A DNA stretch of 64,000 bases from Ramlibacter sp. (GCA_019635435.1 JAHBZM010000001.1:3596001-3660000); one strand, 5' to 3'. Counted from the first letter of the stretch, positions 23,858 to 33,167 are shown. Numbers and translations: made by a program. The notes: generated from the letters alone by a model not told the origin.

Positions 23858-25576
23858 ATGAATAGCTTCAACAAGAAGTCCGTCTCCGCGGCATTGGCCT
23901 CGGCGGCGATCCTGGGCCTGGGGCTGGCGGCCTGCGGCGGGGGAGGTGGCGGTGGCGACGCGGCCGCCCCCATTGCGGCCAGGACCTGCGCGGAACTCAA
24001 TGGAATGACCATCCCGGCCACGTCGATCGGCTTGCCGACGACCGGCGCCACCGTCGCCAGTTCGACCGTCGTGACGGCCACCGGCACCGGGGCGACGGCG
24101 GTTGGCGAGTATTGCAAGGTGCTCGCCGACATCAAACCGGTGGACCCCACGGCACCCAACATCAAGTTCCAGATCAACCTGCCCGCAACCTGGAACAACA
24201 AGGCAATGATGTACGGCGGCGGCGGCTTCGATGGCTCGATCCCCGCGGTGGGCGGGAACGTGGGCATCGGCCCGTCGGACAAGCCGACGCCCCTGCAGCG
24301 CGGCTATGCCGTCTTCGGCAGCGACTCCGGCCACCAGGCCGGCACGCTGGGCTCGCAGGACCACAAGTTTGGCCTCAACGACGAAGCCGAGCGCAATTTC
24401 GGTGGCGACGCCATCAAGAAGACGCGCGATGCGGCCATGGCGATCATCAATGCCCGCTACGGCACCCTGCCGACCCGGTCGTATTTCCAGGGCGGATCGA
24501 CGGGTGGGCGCGAGGCACTGGCCGCCATCCAGCGCTGGCCCAATGACTGGAACGGCGCGATTGCGCTGTACCCGGCATGGAATGACATGGGGGCCATCCT
24601 CTTCGGCCACAAGGTGAACCGGGCCCTCGCGGCGCCGGGGGCCTACCCCAACCAGGCCAAGCGCCGGGTGATCTACGACGCGGCCATGGCGGCCTGCGAC
24701 GGCCTGGACGGTGTGGTGGACGGACTGATCAGCAACCAGACCGCATGCAATGCCACGTTCAACCCCGCCGTCGTGCGCTGCGCCGGCGGAGCGGACACCG
24801 GGGACACCTGCCTGTCGGATGCGCAGATCACGGCGCTGAACGTCATGAACGGGGACGCGTTGACCGGGGGTGCCACATTCAATTTCCCACTGGCAAGTGG
24901 CTTGCAGTCCTACCCTGGCTACAACGTCTGGGGCGCCGACCTGGGCATGGCCTCGGCCTCACCGCTGCAGCCGACCATCAACTTCCTGGCCCTGGGAACG
25001 GTCCAGCCCTCGTGGCCAACGCCCGCGGGCACGCCCTACATCACCCCGTTTCTCGACCAGTTCCTGAACTATGCGGTGATGCGCAACCCGACCACCTCCT
25101 CCAACCCGCTGCTGGTGGACCCTGAGAATCCAGGCCCCTGGGCCGGCCGCCTGAGCGCCCTGAGCACCCAGCTCGATACCAGCACCGACATCTCGGCCTT
25201 CGTCGCCCGCGGCGGCAAGCTGCTGCTGGCCCACGGCAAGCAGGACGTGCTGGTCAGCACCCGTGCGACCGAGTTCTACTACCAGAAGCTGCAGTCGCAG
25301 TTCGGCCCCGCGCAGGTCGACAACTTCGCCAGGTACTACGAGATTCCGGGCCTCGGGCATGCCGTCTCCACCGCATTCCAGCCTGGCTGGGATTCGGTCA
25401 CGGCGCTGGAAAACTGGGTTGAAAACGGCACGGCCCCGGCCAACCAGGTCATCACCGATGGCGCCGGTGTGCCGGGCCGCACCCGTCCGCTGTGCGACTA
25501 CCCGACCTTCCCGAAATACAAGGGGGGTGGCCTGAATGTCAACCTCGCGTCCAGCTTTACCTGCGCCAGTTCCTGA
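23858..25576 (+). CDS. Tannase/feruloyl-esterase family lipoprotein
   Basis: 572 residues. The lipobox LAAC-GGG shows an envelope lipoprotein. The catalytic domain has Ser214 in GGSTGGREA, Asp463 in GKQDVLVS and His501 in GLGHAVS, and a lid with conserved Cys residues (AACDGLDGVVDGLI, which resembles the calcium-binding loop of the family). The family includes tannases, feruloyl esterases and the MHETase of Ideonella. Classical members have a cysteine before Ser and after His (CS-D-HC, joined by a disulfide); here these positions are Gly and Ala, so the disulfide is absent. Substrate is likely an aromatic or other ester. It is followed by a second exported esterase 19 bases downstream. Confidence 0.87.
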   Translation: MNSFNKKSVSAALASAAILGLGLAACGGGGGGGDAAAPIAARTCAELNGMTIPATSIGLPTTGATVASSTVVTATGTGATAVGEYCKVLADIKPVDPTAPNIKFQINLPATWNNKAMMYGGGGFDGSIPAVGGNVGIGPSDKPTPLQRGYAVFGSDSGHQAGTLGSQDHKFGLNDEAERNFGGDAIKKTRDAAMAIINARYGTLPTRSYFQGGSTGGREALAAIQRWPNDWNGAIALYPAWNDMGAILFGHKVNRALAAPGAYPNQAKRRVIYDAAMAACDGLDGVVDGLISNQTACNATFNPAVVRCAGGADTGDTCLSDAQITALNVMNGDALTGGATFNFPLASGLQSYPGYNVWGADLGMASASPLQPTINFLALGTVQPSWPTPAGTPYITPFLDQFLNYAVMRNPTTSSNPLLVDPENPGPWAGRLSALSTQLDTSTDISAFVARGGKLLLAHGKQDVLVSTRATEFYYQKLQSQFGPAQVDNFARYYEIPGLGHAVSTAFQPGWDSVTALENWVENGTAPANQVITDGAGVPGRTRPLCDYPTFPKYKGGGLNVNLASSFTCASS

Positions 25577-25595
25577 GCCCGCAAGGAGAATCCAG

Positions 25596-26534
25596 ATGAA
25601 AACCTTTTCAAGCAGACTCGTCGGCCTCTTTCTTGCCCTTGCCTTCATGGCCACCGGCGCGCATGCGCTCACCCTGGTCTCGAACTTCGGCTCGAATCCC
25701 GGCAACCTGACGATGTACAAGTACGTTCCGGCCAACCTTCCGGCCAACGCGCCCCTGGTGATGGCGGTGCATGGCTGCACGATGTCGGCCGCGGCCTATG
25801 ACACCGAGCCGGGCATCATCAAATACGCGGACCTGTGGAAATTCGCCGTCGTCTTCCCGCAGCAGAAAGTCCCGAACCAGGTGAGCAAGTGCTTCAACTG
25901 GTGGCTCGCCGGGGACAGCACGCGCGGCCAGGGCGAGGCCCTGTCGGCCAAACAGATGATCGACAAGATGAAGGCCGATCATTCGATCGACCCGGCGCGC
26001 GTCTACATCACGGGCCTGTCCGCCGGCGCGGCCTTCACCACGATGATGCTGGCGACCTACCCGGATGTCTTCGCGGCGGGCGCGCCGATTGCCGGAGTCT
26101 CGTCCAAGTGCGACCTGAGCTGCTCGCAGGCGCTCCAGGTCAAGACACCCCAGCAGTGGGGCGACATGGTGCGCGCCGCGGGGCCTGCCGGCTACACCGG
26201 CCCCTATCCCCGGGTGTCGATCTGGCACGGGAGCTCGGATGCCACCGTGGACCCTGGCTACCTGGCTGAAATCATGAAGCAATGGACCAACGTCCACGGC
26301 ATTGACCAGACGCCTGACGTGACCGACACGATCGCCGGACAGGTCCACAAGGTCTACAAGAATGCCAGCGGCGTGGCCAAGGTCGAGACCGTCATGATCA
26401 CCGGCATGGGCCACGGCACGGCCATCGATCCGGGCAGCGCGACGCAGCAATGCGGCACGGCGGCCGCCTACATCCTGGATGTCAACCTCTGCTCGTCCTA
26501 TTACATCTTCAAGTGGTTCGGGCTGGACCAGTGA
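25596..26534 (+). CDS. Exported PHB-depolymerase-family esterase
   Basis: 312 residues with a signal peptide (cleavage near AHA-L at 24/25) and the esterase-PHB family core: HGCTMSAAAYD oxyanion segment, CFNWWLAGDSTRGQGE, nucleophile Ser142 in GLSAGA, Asp215 in SSDATVD and His273 in GMGHGTAID. Members cleave polyhydroxyalkanoates, acetylxylan or feruloyl esters. A strong AAGGAGA site precedes the ATG. The gene is in tandem with the tannase-like lipoprotein, suggesting a two-enzyme extracytoplasmic system for breaking an ester polymer and its oligomers; that is inference. Confidence 0.87.
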   Translation: MKTFSSRLVGLFLALAFMATGAHALTLVSNFGSNPGNLTMYKYVPANLPANAPLVMAVHGCTMSAAAYDTEPGIIKYADLWKFAVVFPQQKVPNQVSKCFNWWLAGDSTRGQGEALSAKQMIDKMKADHSIDPARVYITGLSAGAAFTTMMLATYPDVFAAGAPIAGVSSKCDLSCSQALQVKTPQQWGDMVRAAGPAGYTGPYPRVSIWHGSSDATVDPGYLAEIMKQWTNVHGIDQTPDVTDTIAGQVHKVYKNASGVAKVETVMITGMGHGTAIDPGSATQQCGTAAAYILDVNLCSSYYIFKWFGLDQ

Positions 26535-26538
26535 CATT

Positions 26539-26580
26539 GCCCCCGGCATCCCCGATGGCCCCGCACGCCGGGGGCTTATT
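26539..26580 (+). terminator. Putative terminator after the esterase pair
   Basis: GCCCCCGGC (26539-26547) pairs perfectly with GCCGGGGGC (26567-26575), with a 19-base loop, followed by TTATT. The T-tract is weak and overlaps the stop codon of the convergent gene. Confidence 0.5.
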
Positions 26581-28150
26581 CCACCCGCGTCGGTAGCGCC
26601 CCCTTGTTGGCATTCACAAAGTCGCCCAGCGACATCGGGCCTGACGGCGCGGGGGAAGGCGGTGGCGGCAACGGCGGCGGCTGCACGGTGGGCGTGGTGC
26701 GGATGGGCCGGGGCGGCAGTGGTGGTGGCACGATGCGCCCGCCCGAGCGCTGCAGCGTGGGCGGTGGCGGGTTCTCGCTGCCAAAGCCCACGATGCGCGA
26801 GCGGTCCACCTGCGGGGCGGGCGTGGATTTGTCGGACGACACGGCGTCCACCAGGCCGTCGATCACATGCTGCTTCAGGTTGGCGGCCTTCTCGGTGGTG
26901 GTCATCTTCTCCCAGGCCGCCATCTTGATGCCCTTGGCGTTTTCGAATCCCGCAATTTCCCAGGGCGAGGCGCGCACAAACTCGGCGGCCTTGGCCAGCA
27001 CCGGGCGCGCCGCGGCCATCATGCGTTCCACATCCATCTTCCAGTTGGCGGTGCCATAGTCGGCCACGGCCATGTTGATGATGGTGCTGTGGTCCTGCAC
27101 GACCAGAAAGTAGCAGCCCAGGATGGGGCAGGTCTGGAACAGGCCGATGCCGAAGTCGCCGCGCGCCAGCAAGGCGTTGCCCTTCTCCACTTCCAGCGCG
27201 TCGCGCACGAACTCGGTGATCTTCTGGATGGCCTTGGCAATGGTTTCGGCCAGGCCGATGGCCGGGCCGCTGGCTGCGCCCAGATCGAGCGCGCCGCACA
27301 GCATCTTGGCCGTGAAGGCCGCCCCCGAGATGGCGGTGGTGGCAATGGTGCTGTTGATCTCGCGGTCCAGCAGCGTCTCCAGCGCGTGGAAGGCCGCCAG
27401 CGGGTCGCCGGGGGCCAGCGTCCAGGTGCTGGCTTCGCGCAGGCTGGAGGCGCTCCAGCTCTGGTAGGCGATCTTGCACAGGCCCACGGCCGTGTCGCTG
27501 GCCGAGGCAATGATTCCCAGCGCAGGCGCCATGCTCTTGGCAAAGTCAGTCACGCTGCCCAGGCCCAGTTCTCGCATCACCATCTCGGGCTCCAGCGCGC
27601 CGCACACGGTTTTGACGAGTTCCTTGAACTTGTCGGTCACCGCCGTGCCCGCCACCACGTTGACGCCCGTGGTGGCCTGCTGGCTCGATTTGGTCAGGCT
27701 CAGGTCGCGGATGTTGGCGGCCGTGCCCTGCACGCCCTTGACCAGGTTCTTCACGCCATCGGCATGGCGCTTCTTGTTGAAGCTGCGCAGGCTCAGGCTC
27801 TTGCCCTGGAACATGGCCTTGAGCGCGGCCTGCTGCAATTCGACGGCGGCCTCGATGGCGTCCAGGTCGGCCTGCGTGAGCGCGCGCGCATCCAGGTCGT
27901 TGACGGCTCGGTACAGGTTGGTGACCGCGCCCTTCCTGTTGCGCACGCTCTGGGTCCAGTCCTTGCCCCGGCGCTTGTGCTCGAAGATGTAGTCGTCCAG
28001 CGCCTTCTTGATGGCCTGGCGGCATTCCTCGGACTTGTTGCTGTCGTAAACGAAGATGGCCAGGTCAATGGCCTTGAATTTCTCGCTGCGGGCGTCGAAG
28101 CGCGAGTAGGTGTCGCGCATCCAGGTCTCGTGCCAGGGGATGGTGGCCAT
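26576..28150 (-). CDS. Large unknown protein with proline-rich C-terminus
   Basis: Not recognised; 524 residues from the ATG at 28150 (an upstream in-frame start would add 27 residues of unconvincing sequence). The N-terminal third is charged and helical (DTYSRFDARSEKFKAIDLA, ALDDYIFEHKRRGKDW). The middle, about residues 200-330, has several long apolar Ala/Gly-rich segments that could insert into a membrane. About residues 425-510 are proline-rich (PPPPTL, PPPLPPRPIR, PPPLPPPPSPAPS). There is no signal peptide. The helical head, amphipathic middle and Pro-rich tail would suit a secreted or membrane-inserting effector, but there is no secretion locus nearby and this is speculation. Confidence 0.6.
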   Translation of the reverse strand: MATIPWHETWMRDTYSRFDARSEKFKAIDLAIFVYDSNKSEECRQAIKKALDDYIFEHKRRGKDWTQSVRNRKGAVTNLYRAVNDLDARALTQADLDAIEAAVELQQAALKAMFQGKSLSLRSFNKKRHADGVKNLVKGVQGTAANIRDLSLTKSSQQATTGVNVVAGTAVTDKFKELVKTVCGALEPEMVMRELGLGSVTDFAKSMAPALGIIASASDTAVGLCKIAYQSWSASSLREASTWTLAPGDPLAAFHALETLLDREINSTIATTAISGAAFTAKMLCGALDLGAASGPAIGLAETIAKAIQKITEFVRDALEVEKGNALLARGDFGIGLFQTCPILGCYFLVVQDHSTIINMAVADYGTANWKMDVERMMAAARPVLAKAAEFVRASPWEIAGFENAKGIKMAAWEKMTTTEKAANLKQHVIDGLVDAVSSDKSTPAPQVDRSRIVGFGSENPPPPTLQRSGGRIVPPPLPPRPIRTTPTVQPPPLPPPPSPAPSGPMSLGDFVNANKGALPTRVE

Positions 28151-28338
28151 ACAGGTCCAGCTGGTTCCGGTTGCCCCCTGCATGCGGTCTTCTGGTGGCC
28201 GCACGCGCCAGTATAGGGTTTCAGGTGACAAATGGATACGAAATCCGCGGGCACGCGGCCGGCTTAAGCCACATCCCTAAGGCGATCGCCGCAATGCCCT
28301 AGAGGCGGCGCAAGGCCAGGCGCGACACTGGTCAGGCC

Positions 28339-28680
28339 ATGTTGAATTACCAGAACCTGCGCCACTGGGTCGTGAAGACGTCTTCATCCTTCGCGGGCCT
28401 GTGGGTGCTCGGCGAGGCGGCCAACGAGCCCGGCCCGGGCCCGGTGGCCGGCGAGCTGATCTACCGGCTGCGCCGCTGGCCGGCCCTGCCTTCGGACCAC
28501 CGCACGGCCAACGTCTACCGCGCGCTGTCGATCATGAGCGCGCGGCCGGTCAACCGGCGCTGGTTCCTGATGAGCACCGAGCTGCCCGAGGCGCAGGCCG
28601 ACGCACTGATCCGGGCGCTGATTGACGAAGGCGACCTGGAAGTCATCGACCCCGCGCAGTTCAGCCGCCCGGCCGCCTGA
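28339..28680 (+). CDS. Small conserved-looking protein of unknown function
   Basis: 113 residues, start ATG at 28339. Composition is protein-like (YQNLRHWVVKTSSSFAGLWV, then an alpha-helical region with YRALSIMSARPVNRRWFLMS), with no signal peptide, membrane span or known motif. The C-terminal half alternates helix-forming and acidic segments (LIRALIDEGDLEVID), as in small winged-helix or adaptor proteins, but this is not enough for a call. Convergent with the SapC-like gene, 15 bases apart. Confidence 0.5.
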   Translation: MLNYQNLRHWVVKTSSSFAGLWVLGEAANEPGPGPVAGELIYRLRRWPALPSDHRTANVYRALSIMSARPVNRRWFLMSTELPEAQADALIRALIDEGDLEVIDPAQFSRPAA

Positions 28681-28695
28681 GCCCACCCAGCCCGC

Positions 28696-29454
28696 TCAGC
28701 CCGCCCCGCCCGGTTTGGGCGGTGGCGCCATCTGCGCCTTGCGCGCGGCCACGCGGTCCACCAGGCGCTGCATGTTCGACAAACTGCTCAGGTGCATGGA
28801 GATCCAGTGCAGCTCGCCGCTGCGAAACAGCGACAGTGCCCGCGCGTCCGGCAGGGCCAGCAGCTTCTTCTCATCCACCACCATGAGGCCATTGACGGTG
28901 AAGCTGCGGCCATCGATCAGGTCGGCCTTGGCGTTCATTTCCATCAGCAGGTCCATCTCGACCAGGCGCTGGCAGAAGGCGTCGGTGCGCTGGTATTCCT
29001 GCTGGTAGCGGTTGAGGAAGTCCAGCGCGTTCTGCAGGAACGGCGTGTTGCCGCCCGCGGCGTCGAACAGGGCCTCGCCCTTCGTGGTGCCCAGGCCGGG
29101 GTAGGCCTCGTCAATGCACACGCCAAACTGGCCGTCCGCCAGCTCCGACAGCACAAACGGGTAGCGCCGCACAAAGGCCGGGATGTAGGCCGCTGTCCAG
29201 CGCGCATCGTCATCCACATACAGGTTCTCGCGCGGGCGCAGGCCCAGCATGGCCACCGGCACCACCTTGCGGCCCGCCGCGCGCGTGAACACGATGGCGT
29301 ATTCCTTGCCGGCCTCGCCAAACTCCACGCCCGCGAGGTACAGCGAATTGGCCTTGCGCGCGAACGCAAAACTGGTGCTCTGCGCGACCTTGCGGTGGCG
29401 GTGCGTGTCGCGGTGCAGCAGCACCGGCTTTTCGTAATAGACCGCGTCAGACAT
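28696..29454 (-). CDS. SapC-family protein
   Basis: 252 residues matching the SapC family (named after a Campylobacter S-layer locus gene): the N-terminal HRHRKVAQSTSFAFARKANS segment, then EYAIVFTRAAG..VVPVAMLGLR and YIPAFVRRYPFVL, AYPGLGTTKGEALFD and the C-terminal LHWISMHLSSLSNMQRLVDR. The biochemical role is unknown; no signal peptide is evident, and in many proteobacteria these genes lie beside tryptophan halogenase or TonB receptors, which are missing here. A Pro/Gly-rich tail ends the protein. It lies 15 bases downstream of the DUF21/CBS gene on the same strand. Confidence 0.85.
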   Translation of the reverse strand: MSDAVYYEKPVLLHRDTHRHRKVAQSTSFAFARKANSLYLAGVEFGEAGKEYAIVFTRAAGRKVVPVAMLGLRPRENLYVDDDARWTAAYIPAFVRRYPFVLSELADGQFGVCIDEAYPGLGTTKGEALFDAAGGNTPFLQNALDFLNRYQQEYQRTDAFCQRLVEMDLLMEMNAKADLIDGRSFTVNGLMVVDEKKLLALPDARALSLFRSGELHWISMHLSSLSNMQRLVDRVAARKAQMAPPPKPGGAG

Positions 29455-29469
29455 GCTGTGTTTCCTGTG

Positions 29470-30780
29470 TCATGAGAATCCGTCGGCGGGCGGCCCCCCC
29501 GGGGCCACGGGCATGGCCAGTACCTTGTCGATGCGCCGCCCGTCAAGGTCCACCACCTCAAAAATCCAGCCCGCGCATTCAATCCGCTCGCCCGTGGCGG
29601 GCAGGTGGCCCGACACGGCCATGAGCAGGCCGGCCACGGTGTTGTACAGCCCGCGGTCCTCATCGGGCAGCTCGCGGATGTCAAGCCGGGCCCGCAGCTC
29701 GGCCACGGGCATGAGGCCGTCCAGCAGCCAGGAGCCATCCTCGCGCTGGGTGGCCCAGGCCTCGGCCAGGGCATCGGGCTGCAGCTCGCCGGTGATGGCC
29801 TCGAGCAGGTCACCCGGCGTCATCAGGCCCTGCACCACGCCATATTCATCCACCACGAACACCATGCGGCCCGACTTGGCGCGGAACTGCTCCAGCAGCT
29901 CCAGCCCGCTCAGCGTCTCGGGCAGGAACAGCGCGGGCTGGGCATGGGCTTCCACCGTGCCCGGGTGGTCGGGCCCCAGCTGCAGCAGGATGGCCACGCT
30001 GACCACGCCCACCACGTCGTCCAGCGAGCCGCGGCACACCGGGTACCACGAGTGGGTGCCCCCCGTGCCCGCCTGGCGCAGGCCCTCGGCAATGCTCAGG
30101 CCGGCGGCCAGCCACTCGATGTCGGAGCGCGGCACCATCAGCGAGGTCAGCGGCCGGTCGTCCAGGTGGAACACGTTCTGCACCATCTGGCGCTCGTGGC
30201 GCTCGATCACGCCGGCGTCCACGCCCTCCTCCAGGCTGGCCACGATCTCCTCCTCGGTCATGAGGCGGCCCGCGGCATTGTCGATGCGCAGCAGCTTGAG
30301 CACGGTCTGCGTGCTGAACGACAGCAGCCAGACAAAGGGCTTGGCCACGCGCGCCACCCAGACCATGGGTCGCGCCACCAGGCGGGCCACCGTTTCGGGG
30401 TAAAGCTGGCCAATGCGCTTGGGCACCAGTTCGCCAAACACGATGGTGATGAAGGTGATGAGCGTGACCACCAGCGCGGTGGCGGTGATGGAAGCGGCCG
30501 TGTCCGGCATGCCCAGGGTCATCAGTTCCACGGCCAGGTCGGCGCTGAACGCGGCCTCGCCAATGATGCCGTTGAGCATGCCGATGGAGGTGATGCCCAC
30601 CTGCACCGACGAGAGGAACTGCGTGGGGTTGTCCAGCAGCGCCAGCGAGGCCTGCGCGCCCTTGTCGCCGTCTTCCGCCATGGCGTTGAGCCGGGCCTTG
30701 CGGCTGGACGCCAGCGCCAGTTCCGACATGGCGAACACGCCGTTGAGAAGGGTCAGGAACGCGATCAGCAGAAAATCCAT
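29470..30780 (-). CDS. DUF21/CBS/CorC-HlyC membrane protein
   Basis: 436 residues from the ATG at 30780. Residues 1-190 form a four-helix DUF21 (CNNM-type) membrane domain (MDFLLIAFLTLLNGVFAMSE, the signature GELVPKRIGQLYPE), followed by two CBS domains (about 210-330) and a C-terminal CorC/HlyC transporter-associated domain (about 345-430). Such proteins are annotated as haemolysin-like but are thought to be Mg2+/Co2+ efflux or magnesium-homeostasis proteins. It diverges from apaH with only 23 bases between starts, so promoters must overlap the coding sequence. Confidence 0.93.
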   Translation of the reverse strand: MDFLLIAFLTLLNGVFAMSELALASSRKARLNAMAEDGDKGAQASLALLDNPTQFLSSVQVGITSIGMLNGIIGEAAFSADLAVELMTLGMPDTAASITATALVVTLITFITIVFGELVPKRIGQLYPETVARLVARPMVWVARVAKPFVWLLSFSTQTVLKLLRIDNAAGRLMTEEEIVASLEEGVDAGVIERHERQMVQNVFHLDDRPLTSLMVPRSDIEWLAAGLSIAEGLRQAGTGGTHSWYPVCRGSLDDVVGVVSVAILLQLGPDHPGTVEAHAQPALFLPETLSGLELLEQFRAKSGRMVFVVDEYGVVQGLMTPGDLLEAITGELQPDALAEAWATQREDGSWLLDGLMPVAELRARLDIRELPDEDRGLYNTVAGLLMAVSGHLPATGERIECAGWIFEVVDLDGRRIDKVLAMPVAPGGPPADGFS

Positions 30781-30803
30781 GAATTGCAAACGAAGAGACA
30801 ACC

Positions 30804-31637
30804 ATGGCAATTTACCTGATCGGCGATGTGCAGGGCTGCGACGCGGCGCTGGGGCGGCTGCTGGGCACCCTTGATTTCTCGCCGAGCCGCGACACGCTGT
30901 ACCTGCTGGGCGACCTCGTGAACCGCGGGCCAGCCTCGGCCGATGTGCTGCGCCGCCTGATGGCGCTGGGCCCGTCGGCCCACTGCCTGCTGGGCAACCA
31001 CGACCTGAGCCTGCTGGCCGTGGCCCACGGCGCCCGCGCCCCGCACCGCAACGACACCATGGACAGCGTGCTGCTCGCAACCGACCGCGAAGCGCTGATC
31101 GACTGGCTGCGGCAGCGGCCCATGGCGCTGCACGCCCATGGCGTGCTCATGGTTCACGGGGGCGTGTTGCCCGGCTGGACGCTCGCGCAAACGCTGGCGC
31201 TGGCGGCTGAGCTGGAGGCCGTGCTGCGCGGGCCCGACCTGCCCGACTTTTTGCGCGAGATGTATGGTAACCAGCCCGCGCAGTGGGACGACGGCCTCAC
31301 GGGCGCGGACCGGCTGCGCGTGGTCGTCAACGCGCTCACCCGGCTGCGCTTTTGCACCCCGCAGGGCGTGATGGACCTCAAGACCAGCGGTGGGCTGGAG
31401 GCCACGCCGCCGGGTTATCTGCCGTGGTTTGACGTGCCGGGGCGGCGGACCGCGGGCACCCCCATTGCATTCGGGCACTGGTCCACGCTGGGCCTGCTGT
31501 TGCGGCCTGACGTGATGTCGCTGGACACGGGTTGTGTCTGGGGCGGTTGCCTGAGCGCGCTGCGCCTGGGCGCGGACGCCGCGCAGCACGAACTGATCCA
31601 GGTGAAGTGTGAGCAGGCGCAGCGGCCTGGCGAGTGA
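30804..31637 (+). CDS. apaH: Symmetrical bis(5'-nucleosyl)-tetraphosphatase
   Basis: 277 residues. The metallophosphatase motifs GDVQGC (7-12), GDLVNRGP, GNHD, HGG and GHW are in order and correctly spaced, and length matches ApaH of E. coli (280). It splits Ap4A to two ADP, and can decap Np4-capped RNA. One repeat copy starts four bases after its stop. Confidence 0.95.
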   Translation: MAIYLIGDVQGCDAALGRLLGTLDFSPSRDTLYLLGDLVNRGPASADVLRRLMALGPSAHCLLGNHDLSLLAVAHGARAPHRNDTMDSVLLATDREALIDWLRQRPMALHAHGVLMVHGGVLPGWTLAQTLALAAELEAVLRGPDLPDFLREMYGNQPAQWDDGLTGADRLRVVVNALTRLRFCTPQGVMDLKTSGGLEATPPGYLPWFDVPGRRTAGTPIAFGHWSTLGLLLRPDVMSLDTGCVWGGCLSALRLGADAAQHELIQVKCEQAQRPGE

Positions 31638-31640
31638 ACT

Positions 31641-31690
31641 GCTAGCCTTTTTGTAGCACGAAGTGCCCGCCCGGCATGGACTCCAGCCCT
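31641..31690 (-). repeat. Dispersed repeat between apaH and rhlE
   Basis: Plus strand GCTAGCCTTTTTGTAGCACG, AAGTGCCCGCCCGGCATGGA, CTCCAGCCCT: reverse complement of the consensus with the GCTA..TAGC hairpin, CAC box, CCGCC and ACTCCAGCC core. It fills most of the 105-base convergent spacer, so it may act as a terminator or transcript boundary. Confidence 0.75.
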
Positions 31691-31742
31691 AACAGGCTTG
31701 AATTGAGCTTGAAATGGGCCTGAAACCGGGCCCGCCGGGCGG

Positions 31743-33167
31743 TCAGCCCGCCTTGAACAGGGCCGCGACCTTGCGCTTGGGCTTGATGTTGGCCGACACG
31801 CGGCCACCGGCCGGCTTGCCCGAACCTTCCCAGGCCGGGGCGGCGTCATTGGCCGGCGGCTGGTAGGGCTGGTCAAAGAACGGGTCACGCGGCGCGGCGG
31901 CGGGCCGCGACTCGCGGGGCACGCGCGGGGCACGCGGGGCGTCCAGCGCGTCGCGCGGGTCGCCCACTTCGCCTTCGTCGCGCCAGTGGCGGCGGCCATC
32001 GTTAATGCGTCCGCGCGGGCGGTCTTCTTCAAATTCCACGGCCTCGAGCTCGAGCTTCTTCTTGAGCAGCTTTTCGAGATCGGCCACCAGCCGGCCATCG
32101 CTGCCGGAAACAAAGGTCACGGCCAGGCCCGAGGCACCGGCACGGCCGGTGCGGCCAATGCGGTGGACGTAGTCCTCGGCATTGAAGGGCACGTCGAAAT
32201 TGAACACCGCCGGCACGTCCTTGATGTCCAGGCCGCGCGCGGCCACATCGGTGGCCACCAGCAGGTCGACCTCGCCGGCCTTGAACGCGGCCAGCGCCTT
32301 GAGGCGCTCGTCCTGGCTCTTGTCGCCGTGCAGCGCGGTGGTCTTGAGGCCTTCACGCTCGAGCGAGCGCGCCAGGCGGGCACAACCGAGCTTGCTGTTG
32401 ACGAAGACAAAGGCCTGCGTGAGGCCGCGCTGGCGCACGATCTGCTTGAGGGCGCGGCGCTTGTCATCGTCGCCCACGCTGTAGAAATGCTGCTCGACGG
32501 TGGAGGCGGTTTCGTTGGGCCGCGCCACCTCGATGGTCACGGGGTCCTTGAGGTAGCTGTTGGCCAGCCGCTTGATCTCGGGCGAGAAGGTGGCCGAGAA
32601 CAGCAGCGTGGTGCGTTCCTTGGGCAGGTAGCTCAGGATGCGCTGCAGGTCCGGCAGGAAGCCGATGTCCAGCATGCGGTCGGCCTCGTCGAGCACCACA
32701 TACTCCACCTGGTTGAGCACGGCGTTCTTGGCCTCGATGTGGTCCAGCAGGCGGCCTGGCGTGGCCACCAGCACCTCAACGCCTTTTTTCAGTTCCAGCG
32801 TCTGCGGCTTCATGTCCATGCCGCCGAACACCACCGCGCTGCGCAGGTTGGTGTGCTTGGCGTACATCTTGACCTGCTGCGCCACCTGGTCGGCCAGCTC
32901 GCGCGTGGGCAGCAGCACCAGCGCACGCACCGGGTGGCGCGCGGGCGAGGTGGAGCTGTTCTCGTGCTTGAGCAGGCGCTGCAGCAGCGGCAGCGAAAAT
33001 GCCGCCGTCTTTCCGGTGCCCGTCTGGGCCGCGCCCATCACATCCTGGCCGGTCAGCACCACGGGAATGGCCTGGGCCTGTATCGGGGTCATGGACTCGT
33101 AGCCCATGTCGGCCACGGCGCGCGCCAGCGGCTCGGCCAGCGAAAGATTGGAAAAGGAAGAGGTCAT
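31743..33167 (-). CDS. rhlE: ATP-dependent RNA helicase, RhlE-like DEAD-box
   Basis: 474 residues from the ATG at 33167 with a GGAAGG site four bases upstream (ATG at 33179 would add four residues). All DEAD-box motifs are present: the Q motif, AQTGTGKT, PTRELA, GG, TPGRLLD, DEAD (VLDEADRMLD), SAT, VFVNSK, ARGLDI and HRIGRTGRAG. The C-terminal ~100 residues are a basic, Pro/Arg/Ala-rich tail ending in RKVAALFKAG, typical of RhlE. It remodels RNA in ribosome maturation and RNA turnover. Its start region diverges from 33322 across a spacer packed with palindromes. Confidence 0.94.
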   Translation of the reverse strand: MTSSFSNLSLAEPLARAVADMGYESMTPIQAQAIPVVLTGQDVMGAAQTGTGKTAAFSLPLLQRLLKHENSSTSPARHPVRALVLLPTRELADQVAQQVKMYAKHTNLRSAVVFGGMDMKPQTLELKKGVEVLVATPGRLLDHIEAKNAVLNQVEYVVLDEADRMLDIGFLPDLQRILSYLPKERTTLLFSATFSPEIKRLANSYLKDPVTIEVARPNETASTVEQHFYSVGDDDKRRALKQIVRQRGLTQAFVFVNSKLGCARLARSLEREGLKTTALHGDKSQDERLKALAAFKAGEVDLLVATDVAARGLDIKDVPAVFNFDVPFNAEDYVHRIGRTGRAGASGLAVTFVSGSDGRLVADLEKLLKKKLELEAVEFEEDRPRGRINDGRRHWRDEGEVGDPRDALDAPRAPRVPRESRPAAAPRDPFFDQPYQPPANDAAPAWEGSGKPAGGRVSANIKPKRKVAALFKAG

